Positions 1-9,476 of a DNA stretch of 58,583 bases are shown one piece after another; the stretch's first letter is position 1; each line of letters opens with the position of its first letter. Origin of the DNA: Patescibacteria group bacterium (lineage in GTDB: Bacteria > Patescibacteriota > JABMPQ01); the NCBI GenBank assembly GCA_018818965.1, contig JAHJQX010000018.1:1-58583 (forward strand). The letters are read 5' to 3'. Under the pieces are notes generated by a model. The model worked only from the letters and a program-made list of their open reading frames with translations. It was not told the origin of the DNA and did not search any database. A program made the translations under genes and the position numbers.

Positions 1-1813
1 AAAAGTTTTTATTAGCATCAACTTTTAAGAAAAGCACCTCAGCCGACTCGTTAAAGAGATGTTCATAGGACTGCCCTTGTTTTCTAATGGGTAGACCGAC
101 AATACCGGTGCCATCGTTTTGAGCTTTATAGGAGAAGCCGTGACTGCGCAGTTCACCTTGGGTAGCACTGGGAATGGTATAAGTGCTTTGGACACTCAGC
201 GAACGTTCCAGTTCAATGGAACTAAATTTAAGATCATAATCTGTGTTGTATGAAGAGCCGGTGCTGTTAGCAGTGCTTCCGACAACAATCGCTCCGTCAC
301 CAATAATATCAATCCGGTCAACGCTGTGGGGTAGTTCGACCGTTTGGGTCTTGTCAGAGCTGGCAAATTTTTTAGCGTACAACTTATTTTTGGCCGTGTC
401 ATCCTGGTACCAGTTGCTACCTGCTCCATATAATAAATAATCACCAACGAATCTGTTTTGCAGAGTGTAGCCGTCAGTTTTTGGCAAGGCAGTATAGTAA
501 TCCTTAGAAGCTGTAGTTGGCTTGTTGGAGAATTTGTCTAACGGTACACGAAATAGAGCCATCTCGCCGGAAGTTGTCTCTGGATTCCACATCGCATCAC
601 CGGCACTATATTCATTTACCAAGACATTAAGATAATCATTTTCCTCTTTGAATGAGAATTGGTCGATCGGGGAACCGTCAGCGCGCAGAGCCCGAGCAGT
701 CATGTCGTCAATCTTGATCATGTAGACATAAGAATCAGGTTCGTCTCTACTTTCACCTTCTGAGCTGCCATCGGTCGAATAATTAATATCAGAAACCCAG
801 GTATAAATGGCATTAGGAGAAACATAGAAATTTCGTGAGTAGGGTCCCAGGATTGCCTTCGCTGAACAATCTAGATCTCCACTAGCAATATCGCAAGAAA
901 CAACGGTATGAAGAGTAGGATTAGAAATGTCTTGAACAGGCTTATAAATATCAGTTTTCTTTAAAATATCCTGACCAGCCGATGTTTCATTGCCGCGCTG
1001 CCATTTTTTGATTTGCGGTAATTTCATTTTGCGCTTGGATTCACCGTCGGAGTAGTCCCAGCTGAAAAGGTAATAGGGCATGTAGAAAATCAGTTTGTCG
1101 TCTACCAAACGACTGGCATAGTTGCGCGAGGAGTAGTAATCGTTGGAATCAATAAAGTAGGTGTTGGCGTGCTTGAGTTGTCCTTGATCGTTAATGCCAA
1201 AAACACCGACTTCGGTGGCCTCCATAGTGTAACTATAACCGATAATCATAATTAGTTTATCATTGATCAGCATTTCGTCGTACCAAGTGCCTCCAGTGTA
1301 TCCGTCAGGGTAAGCATCAATCTGATCTATTTTTTGTAAAGTATTACTGCCGTCACCGTAATTTTTAACAGTAAATATCCGACCGCGGCGTAGTATCACG
1401 AAATAATCTTTATAGGTTTTGACGATGTCTCCCTCATCAACCCCAGTTTCTTGTACATTAGTGATTGATTCTTTGCTACCAGCAGTATCGCTCTCCTTTT
1501 TTTCTGCGCTCTGGGGGGCAGCTGTTTCGGTGAAATCACCCATGCCTAACTCGTTGTCTAGCCCTTCACTCAACTTTTCGGCCCAGGATTTCTCTTGGTC
1601 TTTCTCCAGTTTTTTTGCGTAGTCATCAAATTCTTTGTTGCTAGAGAAATTTTCCAGCGAATTAGACAGCTTGACAGTGATTTTAGTCGGACTGTCTTGA
1701 TCTTTAAAATGCTTGTAGAGGAAATAACCGACTACTCCTGCTGCACTCATCGCAATCAACACGGCGACGATGATTGCAATGATGCAACAAGCCAATTTCT
1801 TTTTAGAGGCCAT
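1..1813 (-). CDS. Membrane-anchored beta-propeller protein (PF09826-like), 3' end cut by window edge
   Basis: The reading frame starts at the ATG at 1811-1813 and stays open to base 1, giving at least 604 residues. The ORF track missed it because its stop lies outside the window. Residues 1-6 are basic and about 8-32 form one transmembrane segment, so the rest should lie outside the cell. Around residues 115-130 is 'TNVQETGVDEGDIVKT', which I recognise as the hallmark opening of the secreted C-terminal beta-propeller family distantly related to WD40 (Beta_propel). The remaining sequence is Tyr/Asp/Gly-rich with propeller-like strands. It is divergent from the M4 protease genes, with 153 bp between the starts. 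Function is unknown; a surface structural or binding role is inference. Confidence 0.85.
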   Translation of the reverse strand, partial: MASKKKLACCIIAIIVAVLIAMSAAGVVGYFLYKHFKDQDSPTKITVKLSNSLENFSSNKEFDDYAKKLEKDQEKSWAEKLSEGLDNELGMGDFTETAAPQSAEKKESDTAGSKESITNVQETGVDEGDIVKTYKDYFVILRRGRIFTVKNYGDGSNTLQKIDQIDAYPDGYTGGTWYDEMLINDKLIMIIGYSYTMEATEVGVFGINDQGQLKHANTYFIDSNDYYSSRNYASRLVDDKLIFYMPYYLFSWDYSDGESKRKMKLPQIKKWQRGNETSAGQDILKKTDIYKPVQDISNPTLHTVVSCDIASGDLDCSAKAILGPYSRNFYVSPNAIYTWVSDINYSTDGSSEGESRDEPDSYVYMIKIDDMTARALRADGSPIDQFSFKEENDYLNVLVNEYSAGDAMWNPETTSGEMALFRVPLDKFSNKPTTASKDYYTALPKTDGYTLQNRFVGDYLLYGAGSNWYQDDTAKNKLYAKKFASSDKTQTVELPHSVDRIDIIGDGAIVVGSTANSTGSSYNTDYDLKFSSIELERSLSVQSTYTIPSATQGELRSHGFSYKAQNDGTGIVGLPIRKQGQSYEHLFNESAEVLFLKVDANKNF

Positions 1814-1891
1814 GGTTTTTTGGTTAAATAATCTAATGATTGAATTCTACTATATAATACCTCTGTGGACAACAGGGCGCGATTTATTTCT

Positions 1892-1920
1892 TTGCTATTT
1901 GTAGTTATTTGTGATATAAT
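1892..1920 (+). promoter_or_regulatory. Sigma-70-type promoter for the M4 protease pair
   Basis: TTGCTA (1892-1897), 17-bp spacer, perfect TATAAT (1915-1920). The predicted transcript starts near 1927, about 40 nt before the start codon at 1967. No terminator is visible between the two protease genes, so it probably serves both. Confidence 0.7.
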
Positions 1921-1966
1921 ATCAAAAGTATTGTAGATTCTTGGCAAAAAATAAATACATAAAAAA

Positions 1967-4900
1967 ATGGAAAAAATTACCGCATGGCCTAAAACAGTAA
2001 AGGCTTTGTTAGGCATCACATTTTCTTTCACCCTGCTGGCAGGGTTGTTTTATTACTCCCTCGCTCAACTTGATCAGTCACCGGCCAGCGTTGATAAGGG
2101 GAATAATCTAGATTTATTAGGTTTACAAGCCAAAGTAGGAAATGGTTTGGAATATTCCCTCGACAAAACCACCCAGAGAGTCAATTTTATTACCACCACC
2201 GATCGAAATTTACCCGTTAGTATGAAACCGAGCGCCAATCTCAATTCCGGTTCGGTGGCGGATCAATTTATGGCGGAGTACGGTGGGTATTTTGGTCTCA
2301 ATAACTCTTCCCAGGAATTAGTAAAAATTAGGGATGAAGCAGACAAATTGGGCATGAGCCATGTTCACTTTGGCCAAAAACACGCTGGCGTTCCTGTCTT
2401 TGGTGGGCAAGTAGCCGTCCATCTTAGTAAGGATTTGGCAGTCACTTCCGCCAATGGTCGAATGGTACCTAATATTAATGTTGACACCAAGTCTAAAATA
2501 TCCAAAGAGGAAGCGACTAGTAAGGCTAAGGGATATTGGCAACAGCAGTCTCGGCCAGGCGATCCCGAAGTACGGAAATCTAATTTATATATTTTAAATA
2601 AGGGGTTACTAGAGAACAAATCCGACAATAATAATTATCTTGTTTGGGAGGTTGATCTGTACTTGGAGGAGCCCAATGAGCATGAATATTTCTATATTAA
2701 TGCTAAAGATGGCAATCTTGTTTACCAAATTTCTGGCATCCAACAAGCTGTCAATCGACGAATTTGGGATTGTACCCTTGGTGTTTTTACAGGCGATTGT
2801 TATATAGATACTCCGTTTGGAGGCTACATATATGGTCGATCAGAGGGGCAACCGACTAGAGGAACGAATCCCGGAGTCGGTGGAACTGATACTGATGATT
2901 TATATAATTTTACTGGCAGCCTCCATAATTACTATGCCAGCAAGTTTTCTCGCAATGGCGCCAATAATCAAGGGGGGATGGGTGATGGTTCGGCCACTTT
3001 TCCTACTAGTAGCACCTCTGGTTTGACTTATATTGATTATCACTATCTTGAACCGGACGACTCGGGCAGTTGTCCCAATGCTTTCTTTAATTCTGCCAAC
3101 TCAATTCGCTTTTGCCAAACTTATGTCACAAGCGATATTGTCGGCCACGAATATGCTCACGCTGTTAATTATTTTACTATTCGCTCGGATGCTGGGAATC
3201 CCGCTGGGCTTACTTACTCTGGTGAATCGGGAGCGTTAAACGAAAATAATTCCGACGTTTTTGGTGAGGCCTTTGAATATTACTACGAAGGCAGTAACAA
3301 CTGGGAAATTGGTGAGGATCTAGCAGCCGGAGCTTCCCGCAGCATGGCCAATCCTCCTAAATATAATTATAATCTAGGAACTAGCACACCTTATCCAGAC
3401 AGATTTTATCACTCTGGCTATTATTGTGGAAGCAGCGATGGTGGCGGGGTGCACATTAACAGCTCGGTGCCTAATCATGCTGCTTATTTGCTAGCAATTG
3501 GTGGTACATTCAATGGTTGTACTATCAGTGGTATTGGTCGAGATAAAGAAGAAGCTATTTTTTACCGAGCCCAGACCAATTATTATACTACTAGCACTGA
3601 CTTCAATGGAGCTTACAGCGCGTTGCTTTCTGCTTGCGGCGATCTTTATGGATCGACCAGCGCGGAGTGTGTGGCTACGCGCAAAGCTCTCCAGTCAGTA
3701 GAAATGGATCAAGAGGGCGCTTGTAGCAGCACTGCTCGTACTACCCCGGTTTGTGCTGACACCACCGGTCCTAGTATTTCTAGCCAAAGTCCAGCCAGTA
3801 GCGCCGTCGCTGTTGCCAGTGACACCAACATTTCCTTCGAAGTAGACGATAGCGTTCCGGGGGTAAGTTTGGGTAGTTTAAGCGTGACGGTCAACGGGGC
3901 GAGCGCTGTCTCGGGAGGGGCATTACAGTCGGGTTATTCTGGCTCAGTAGATGCTGATGGTTCTGGTGGTTATAATGTTGTTATCAATCCCGATAACGAT
4001 TTTGGCAATGGCGAAACCGTTACGGTAGTTGCTAGTGTTGCTGATGATAATGGCAATGCTACCTCGGCTACTTGGTCATTCAAAGCTATCAATATTGATC
4101 CCAAAATACTTACCACCTCTGGGCCAGGAGAAGTAACTCGCTTACAAGCCTATGACCGGCGAGGGAGCGCGATTGGTTCTGAGATAGGCAGTCTTTTCCC
4201 GACAAGTTATACCGGGGGAGCCGGTATAGTGCCGATTGACCAAAGTAACAATGGCGTTAAAGACCAATTCCTCATCTTTGCCGCTAGTAATGGTGGACCG
4301 CAAGCACGCGTGATGGGATTACGAGAGGATGGCTCCACCATTCTTAAAGGTCAGATGTTTGTTTTTGATAGCAGTATCCGCGATGGTTTATCTATGGTAG
4401 CTGGTGACTTTGACAACGATGGCTACGAGGATGATGCCGCCGCCTGCCTGACAGGTGATCGGGCTCCGGTAGTCAGAATTTATAAAGATGCAACTGGCAT
4501 AGATGGCTGGGTGAAACTTGGTGAATTCACCGCTCCCTTTGGTGCGGTTGGTTGCAATGTCGGTACTTTCCAATATGATACTGACGCCCCTGAAATTTTG
4601 GTCGCTCCTCATCATGGTCCGGCCGATCCCAAAGTCTACATTTACACTACTGGTGGTACCCTGAAAAAAGAATTCTCAGCTTACGGAGCCGGTGTAACTA
4701 ATGGTCTGACCCCTTCTGGCATCGAAGACAGAATTTACACTACTCCCAATAATGGTTCTTCTCAGATCAATGCTTTTGACAGAGATGGAGCGCGCAAAAA
4801 TTTCTGGTGGGCCTATGCCGAACATGTTCGTGGTGACTTTAAAAATGTTCCGGGCGATATTGACTTGGATGGTAAAGATGAAGTCCTTATCTCTCCTATT

Positions 4901-5041
4901 GGAGCTAATGGTCCCCAGGTCTTAGCGTTTGAACCGACTGGCAAATGGCGCACTTGGCCCAATTTCTTTGCTTTTGGCGATGAGACGCTGCGCAATGGGG
5001 TGGGAATCGCTGTCGTCGATAATTTTCACGGACAGAACTAA
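1967..5041 (+). CDS. Secreted M4 (thermolysin-like) metalloprotease with Ig-like and propeller C-terminus, copy 1
   Basis: 1024 residues. Residues 10-33 form a signal or anchor segment. About 45-260 resemble an FTP/PepSY inhibitory propeptide. The catalytic domain carries HEYAH (H394, E395, H398), the glutamate zinc ligand in 'LNENNSD' (E426, then D430) and the active-site His in 'GGGVHINSS' (H496), matching thermolysin's H142/E143/H146, E166 and H231. An SbsA-type Ig-like domain spans about 597-708. From about 709 there is a propeller of FG-GAP-like repeats with 'GDFDNDG' calcium-type loops and 'NGGPQARV' strands. It is followed after 20 bp by a paralogue. The start has an A-rich upstream region without Shine-Dalgarno. 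Extracellular proteolysis is well supported; the substrate is unknown. Confidence 0.93.
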   Translation: MEKITAWPKTVKALLGITFSFTLLAGLFYYSLAQLDQSPASVDKGNNLDLLGLQAKVGNGLEYSLDKTTQRVNFITTTDRNLPVSMKPSANLNSGSVADQFMAEYGGYFGLNNSSQELVKIRDEADKLGMSHVHFGQKHAGVPVFGGQVAVHLSKDLAVTSANGRMVPNINVDTKSKISKEEATSKAKGYWQQQSRPGDPEVRKSNLYILNKGLLENKSDNNNYLVWEVDLYLEEPNEHEYFYINAKDGNLVYQISGIQQAVNRRIWDCTLGVFTGDCYIDTPFGGYIYGRSEGQPTRGTNPGVGGTDTDDLYNFTGSLHNYYASKFSRNGANNQGGMGDGSATFPTSSTSGLTYIDYHYLEPDDSGSCPNAFFNSANSIRFCQTYVTSDIVGHEYAHAVNYFTIRSDAGNPAGLTYSGESGALNENNSDVFGEAFEYYYEGSNNWEIGEDLAAGASRSMANPPKYNYNLGTSTPYPDRFYHSGYYCGSSDGGGVHINSSVPNHAAYLLAIGGTFNGCTISGIGRDKEEAIFYRAQTNYYTTSTDFNGAYSALLSACGDLYGSTSAECVATRKALQSVEMDQEGACSSTARTTPVCADTTGPSISSQSPASSAVAVASDTNISFEVDDSVPGVSLGSLSVTVNGASAVSGGALQSGYSGSVDADGSGGYNVVINPDNDFGNGETVTVVASVADDNGNATSATWSFKAINIDPKILTTSGPGEVTRLQAYDRRGSAIGSEIGSLFPTSYTGGAGIVPIDQSNNGVKDQFLIFAASNGGPQARVMGLREDGSTILKGQMFVFDSSIRDGLSMVAGDFDNDGYEDDAAACLTGDRAPVVRIYKDATGIDGWVKLGEFTAPFGAVGCNVGTFQYDTDAPEILVAPHHGPADPKVYIYTTGGTLKKEFSAYGAGVTNGLTPSGIEDRIYTTPNNGSSQINAFDRDGARKNFWWAYAEHVRGDFKNVPGDIDLDGKDEVLISPIGANGPQVLAFEPTGKWRTWPNFFAFGDETLRNGVGIAVVDNFHGQN

Positions 5042-5061
5042 ATAACAAATACAAAATAAAA

Positions 5062-8000
5062 ATGAAAAAATTGTCAACATCGCCCCGCTGGGTAACAATT
5101 GGTGGAAGTTTGGTTTTAGGTGCGGTTTTATTGGGGGGAGTGCTTTTTTATACTCAAGCAAGGTTATCAACCGCTCAAGCAGAGGAGTCTCTAATTTCAG
5201 CTAGTCCGGCTGTTCTGGCAAACAAAGGATTAGATTATAAAGTAGATCGTAGTACCGGTCAGGTCGATTATATCGCTAGCCAGACTGGCAGTATCCCGAT
5301 CGAGCTAACAGGGTTAGCTGAGCTAAGTTCTCAGACAGTAGCTGATCAATTCCTAGCTGAATATGGTAGCTACTTTGGCTTGCGTGATCCAGCCACAGAA
5401 CTAGCTGTAGTCGAGAACAAGCAAGACAAACTAAAGATGAGTCACGCTGTCTATAACCAGCTGTACAAAGGCCTACCCGTTTTTGGTGGTCAGCTGATCG
5501 TTCATTTAGACAGTACAAATGCAATCCAATCGGCTAACGGTCAAGTCATTCCCAATGTTGACCTTGATGTTAATCCCAAGATCAACCAGGAAAGTGCAGC
5601 CGATAAGGCCAAGCAGAAGTGGCAAGAGCAGTTTAAGCTAAATGAAGCGCAAGTAATCTCCACTGGCTTGAAAGTATTCAATAGAGGTCTTCTAGAAAAC
5701 AAATCTGGCCAACCCAACCAGCTAGTGTGGGAAATTGAATTATATGACAAAGGTTCTCACCAGCACGAGTACTATTATATTGATGCCCAGCGAGGAGATT
5801 TAATATATCAGATTACTGGTCGCAAGGATATTTATCGCCGGACCACTGATTGTTCTCGCGGTAGTTATTCCTGTGACCTTGATATTTTAAATGGCGGTTA
5901 TTACTACGGTCGTTCTGAGGGTCAACCGGTTCGGGGAGCTAATCCCTTATATGGTCTGACTGATGTTGATGATCTCTATGATATGATGGGGTCAACTCAC
6001 CAGTATTTTTCTGATACCTATGGCCGGGACGGTGCCAACGACCAAGGAGGCCTGGGTGATGATGTCTATAGCGCCTACGGCAATACCGATGGCTATACTT
6101 ATATTGATTACTATCCCATCGATCAAGGCTGTCCCAATGCCTACAACGATGGCTTTTCGATTAACTTTTGTGAAGGCTTAGTTTACAACGACGTGGTGGG
6201 TCATGAGTACGGACATGGGGTGGTGAATTTCTCTGTTTCTAATGGGTTGACATATGCTTATGAGTCAGGCGCACTTCACGAAGCTTACGCCGATATTTTT
6301 GGCGAAGCATTGGAGTATTATCGTACTGGGGCTAATGACTGGTTGATGGGAGCAGAGATAAATGTTCCTGGCTTGAGTTCGCCAATCCGTAGCTTAATTG
6401 ATCCTGGTAGTGTAAATAGTGGTCTGGGCTTTGGCCCCGAAACGTTCTACGATTCTAATTTTTACTGTGGTAGTGGTGATGGCGGTGGTGTTCATCATAA
6501 CAGCACGGTAGTATCCCACGCAGCTTATCTGATGGCAATGGGCGGCACTCATAATGGTTGTACCATTAGTGCTATTGGTCGAGACAAAGAGGAACAAATC
6601 TATTATCGAGCGTTAACTACTTATTTTACTAGCAGCACTGATTTCAATGATGCTTATACTGCGCTCAACTCGGCTTGTACTGATCTCTATGGTTCAGCTA
6701 GTGACGAGTGCGTGAATACCCGCCAAGCTTTACAGGCAGTAGAGATAGATCAGGGTGGAGCTTGTAGTAGTCAAGCGCGCACGACGCCAATTTGTGCCGT
6801 CTCTACCACTAGTTCACCCCCGACCATCACTAACCAAAGTCCAGCTGATGGTGATACTGTAGTGGACAAAGATAGTGATATTTATCTTGAAACACATAGC
6901 AATGCCATTGGTATAAATCCCAGTAGTTTAAATGTTACCATTGAAGGTCGGGCAATTATTTCCAGCGGGTTACCACAGACAGGACATGATGTAACATTTG
7001 ATTACAATAACTCCGGTGGTTATGACATCACAATTAATCCCAATAGTAGTTTTAGTTATGGACAATCAGTGCAGGTAGTAGCTAGGGCGGCTGATTATAA
7101 CGGCAACCTTGTTTCTTCTACTTGGTCATTTACTGTGGTTGATATTGATCCCAAAATTCTTTCTACCTCTGGTCCCGGCGAAATTACTCGTTTACAAGCT
7201 TATAATCGTCAAGGAAGTAAAGTTGGTTCCGAGATTGGTGGTCTTTTTCCCACTAGCTATACGGGAGGAGCCGGGATAGTAGCCATTGACCAAAGCAACA
7301 ACGGCGTTAAGGATCAATTTTTAATTTTTGCTGCCAGCAATGGTGGTCCGCAAGCGCGGGTGATGGGTTTGCGCTCTGATGGCTCGACCGTACTCAAGGG
7401 GCAAATGTTTGTTTTTAACAGCAGTATCCGTGATGGTTTATCTATGGTAGCTGGTGACTTTGACAGTGATGGTTTTGAAGATGATGTGGCGGCTTGTTTG
7501 ACGGGAGATCGTGCACCGGAGGTGAGGATTTATAAAGATGCCACCGGAACAGATAATTGGCAACTGCTTAATAGATTTACGGCTGCTTTTGGCAGTGTCG
7601 GCTGCAATCTTTCTACCTTTCAATATGACACTGGCGTTGTCGAGTTGTTAGTTACTCCTCATCATGGTCCCGCTAGTCCCAAAGTGTATATTTATACTGT
7701 CGGCGGTACTCTTAAGAAAAGATTTACTGCTTACGGATCGGGGGTAACCAATGGCCTGACCCCTTCTGGTATCGAGGATCGTATTTATACCACTCCTAAT
7801 AACGGTTCTTCCCAGGTGTTGGCGTTTGACAGAAATGGCACCCAGAAAAATTTCTGGTGGGCTTACGCTGAGCATGTCCGTGGTGATTTTAAAAACGTTC
7901 CTGGTGATATTGATTTAGACGGTAAAGATGAGATTCTAATTTCTCCGATAGGCGCAAATGGTCCTCAAGTGCTAGCCTTTGAAGCTACTGGCAAGTGGCG

Positions 8001-8091
8001 CACTTGGCCTAACTTTTTTGCCTTTGGCGATGAGACACTGAGAAATGGAGTGGGGATTGCGGTGGTAGAGAATTGGCACGGGGTGAATTAA
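5062..8091 (+). CDS. Secreted M4 (thermolysin-like) metalloprotease with Ig-like and propeller C-terminus, copy 2
   Basis: 1009 residues with the same architecture as the gene just upstream: N-terminal hydrophobic segment (about 12-36), FTP-like propeptide, M4 catalytic core, Ig-like domain, FG-GAP-like propeller. Zinc and catalytic residues are intact: HEYGH (H381, E382, H385), E407 in 'LHEAYAD' and H478 in 'GGGVHHNS'. The C-terminal propellers of the two copies are nearly identical over long stretches, while propeptide and catalytic domains have diverged more. This fits tandem duplication followed by specialisation of the protease part, or gene conversion of the C-terminal part. It ends at a terminator shared with the convergent MFS gene. 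Confidence 0.93.
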   Translation: MKKLSTSPRWVTIGGSLVLGAVLLGGVLFYTQARLSTAQAEESLISASPAVLANKGLDYKVDRSTGQVDYIASQTGSIPIELTGLAELSSQTVADQFLAEYGSYFGLRDPATELAVVENKQDKLKMSHAVYNQLYKGLPVFGGQLIVHLDSTNAIQSANGQVIPNVDLDVNPKINQESAADKAKQKWQEQFKLNEAQVISTGLKVFNRGLLENKSGQPNQLVWEIELYDKGSHQHEYYYIDAQRGDLIYQITGRKDIYRRTTDCSRGSYSCDLDILNGGYYYGRSEGQPVRGANPLYGLTDVDDLYDMMGSTHQYFSDTYGRDGANDQGGLGDDVYSAYGNTDGYTYIDYYPIDQGCPNAYNDGFSINFCEGLVYNDVVGHEYGHGVVNFSVSNGLTYAYESGALHEAYADIFGEALEYYRTGANDWLMGAEINVPGLSSPIRSLIDPGSVNSGLGFGPETFYDSNFYCGSGDGGGVHHNSTVVSHAAYLMAMGGTHNGCTISAIGRDKEEQIYYRALTTYFTSSTDFNDAYTALNSACTDLYGSASDECVNTRQALQAVEIDQGGACSSQARTTPICAVSTTSSPPTITNQSPADGDTVVDKDSDIYLETHSNAIGINPSSLNVTIEGRAIISSGLPQTGHDVTFDYNNSGGYDITINPNSSFSYGQSVQVVARAADYNGNLVSSTWSFTVVDIDPKILSTSGPGEITRLQAYNRQGSKVGSEIGGLFPTSYTGGAGIVAIDQSNNGVKDQFLIFAASNGGPQARVMGLRSDGSTVLKGQMFVFNSSIRDGLSMVAGDFDSDGFEDDVAACLTGDRAPEVRIYKDATGTDNWQLLNRFTAAFGSVGCNLSTFQYDTGVVELLVTPHHGPASPKVYIYTVGGTLKKRFTAYGSGVTNGLTPSGIEDRIYTTPNNGSSQVLAFDRNGTQKNFWWAYAEHVRGDFKNVPGDIDLDGKDEILISPIGANGPQVLAFEATGKWRTWPNFFAFGDETLRNGVGIAVVENWHGVN

Positions 8092-8112
8092 GTTTTTGTG
8101 AAAGTATGAACT

Positions 8113-8143
8113 AAAGGGGCGATTATGATTTCGCCTCTTTTTG
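8113..8143. terminator. Bidirectional Rho-independent terminator
   Basis: AAAGGGGCGA pairs with TCGCCTCTTT (10 bp, one G-U) around an 8-nt loop, with T-rich tails on both strands. It serves the protease operon (+) and the convergent MFS gene (-), whose TAA stop lies in the loop. Confidence 0.75.
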
Positions 8144-9298
8144 ATTGGACAACTTTTTGCTACCGGTAAAGTATTCCTTGAGGACGAAAATTATTACTAG
8201 CATTCCGATCAGAGCAATTGGCATTACGTGGCGTAGTTCTACGCCGGAATAGACTAAGGCAGCAGCTGATAGAAGAGCAACCAGTCCACCGACATCCCAA
8301 CCCGTCTCACCAAAAGTCTGAAACCAAAGTCGGCTACGGCTTTTTTGCGCTAGGTTGTAATAGCCTGTCTCAGTCGGCACGTTGAAAAAGCAAAGAGCCA
8401 GAGCCATAACGACTTCGAAAATTATGATTGCTAGGATATCAGAAATAAAAAACGAACGAGCGATAATAACAATCGTCAGCAAGACTCCAGCGATGAGAAT
8501 ATTTATCCAACCCTTACCCTTGTCAGTCAAATGTCCCAGAAGGAGAGAGAAAACAATCATCAGTAAAAGTTCCATCCCCATTAACCAACCAAAGATGGAA
8601 ATTTCGCCTACTAGGATAAATAATACAATTATCCAGAGAAATTCGTGAGCCGTATAAAGTAAACTCCAGCCCGCGTAAACCCAAAATCCGTGATGATCAG
8701 TTTTCTTAAAAGCCTGGCTGTAGTTTAATTTTATATCTTTTGGGATATTGGGGGTAAAAAGAAGGGGGAAAATAGCCAAGATCATAACAAATATTGTCAC
8801 AAAATAGATTGCCCCAAAACCAAAACGATCAGCCAGGAAGCCACCTAAAATTGGAGCCGCCGCCGCCATTAGAGTTATAAAGGATTCACGTGCTCCTAAC
8901 TGCTTACCGCGATGTTCGTTGTCGCCTAAGGTAGTGAAAAAAACATGATAGGGTAGCCAATAGAGGTTATCGATAATGGCAAAATAGACAATAAAAGCTA
9001 ACAGCCAAAACCCTAGGCTTTCCACCTGGGCGATAATCGCAAAAATACCGGGATAGAGAAGAGTACCAATTATTAATCCCTTCTTGATACCGATTGCCTG
9101 AATTAATTTTAAGGCAAGCGGCCTAACTACCAGTCTAGCTGTGTGCACTGCTGCCCAGATTAGCAGTACTATGGGCAAAGATAAACCTTGCTGCAGGAAA
9201 TAAATTGCTCCGAAAATATAAATAACATTGTCACCAAAAGCCACCAAGCCGGCATGGAGGTTGAGAAGGTTAATATTTTTATTCTCCAGAAATCCCAT
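8123..9298 (-). CDS. Major facilitator superfamily transporter
   Basis: 391 residues with about 12 hydrophobic segments and short charged loops, the usual MFS size. 'DNEHRGKQLGARES' in the cytoplasmic loop before helix 5 and the following 'APILGGFLADRFGFG' fit MFS permeases. The substrate cannot be told from sequence. It stands alone on the minus strand between secreted-protein genes. A start at the ATG 9296-9298 fits a short N-terminus before helix 1. Confidence 0.85.
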   Translation of the reverse strand: MGFLENKNINLLNLHAGLVAFGDNVIYIFGAIYFLQQGLSLPIVLLIWAAVHTARLVVRPLALKLIQAIGIKKGLIIGTLLYPGIFAIIAQVESLGFWLLAFIVYFAIIDNLYWLPYHVFFTTLGDNEHRGKQLGARESFITLMAAAAPILGGFLADRFGFGAIYFVTIFVMILAIFPLLFTPNIPKDIKLNYSQAFKKTDHHGFWVYAGWSLLYTAHEFLWIIVLFILVGEISIFGWLMGMELLLMIVFSLLLGHLTDKGKGWINILIAGVLLTIVIIARSFFISDILAIIIFEVVMALALCFFNVPTETGYYNLAQKSRSRLWFQTFGETGWDVGGLVALLSAAALVYSGVELRHVMPIALIGMLVIIFVLKEYFTGSKKLSNQKEAKS

Positions 9299-9407
9299 TT
9301 TGTTATTATATTAACAATTGTATGAGTTTTCTGGGCTTTAGGGAAGGCGTTTACCAGTTTTTTAGGCAAAGGGCGCGTAATTTACTCTAGACTAGAGGCA
9401 AGAAATA

Positions 9408-9416
9408 TGTTATACT
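9408..9416 (+). promoter_or_regulatory. Extended -10 promoter for the beta-helix protein
   Basis: TG-T-TATACT (extended -10) at 9408-9416. The -35 region is poor (TAGACT, 9388-9393, 17-bp spacing). The inferred start near 9423 leaves a leader of about 54 nt. Confidence 0.5.
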
Positions 9417-9476
9417 TACGGTAGCAGTTGAGAGTTTTCTTGTTTCCGATAAAAAACAAAAATAAAAACAAATATC

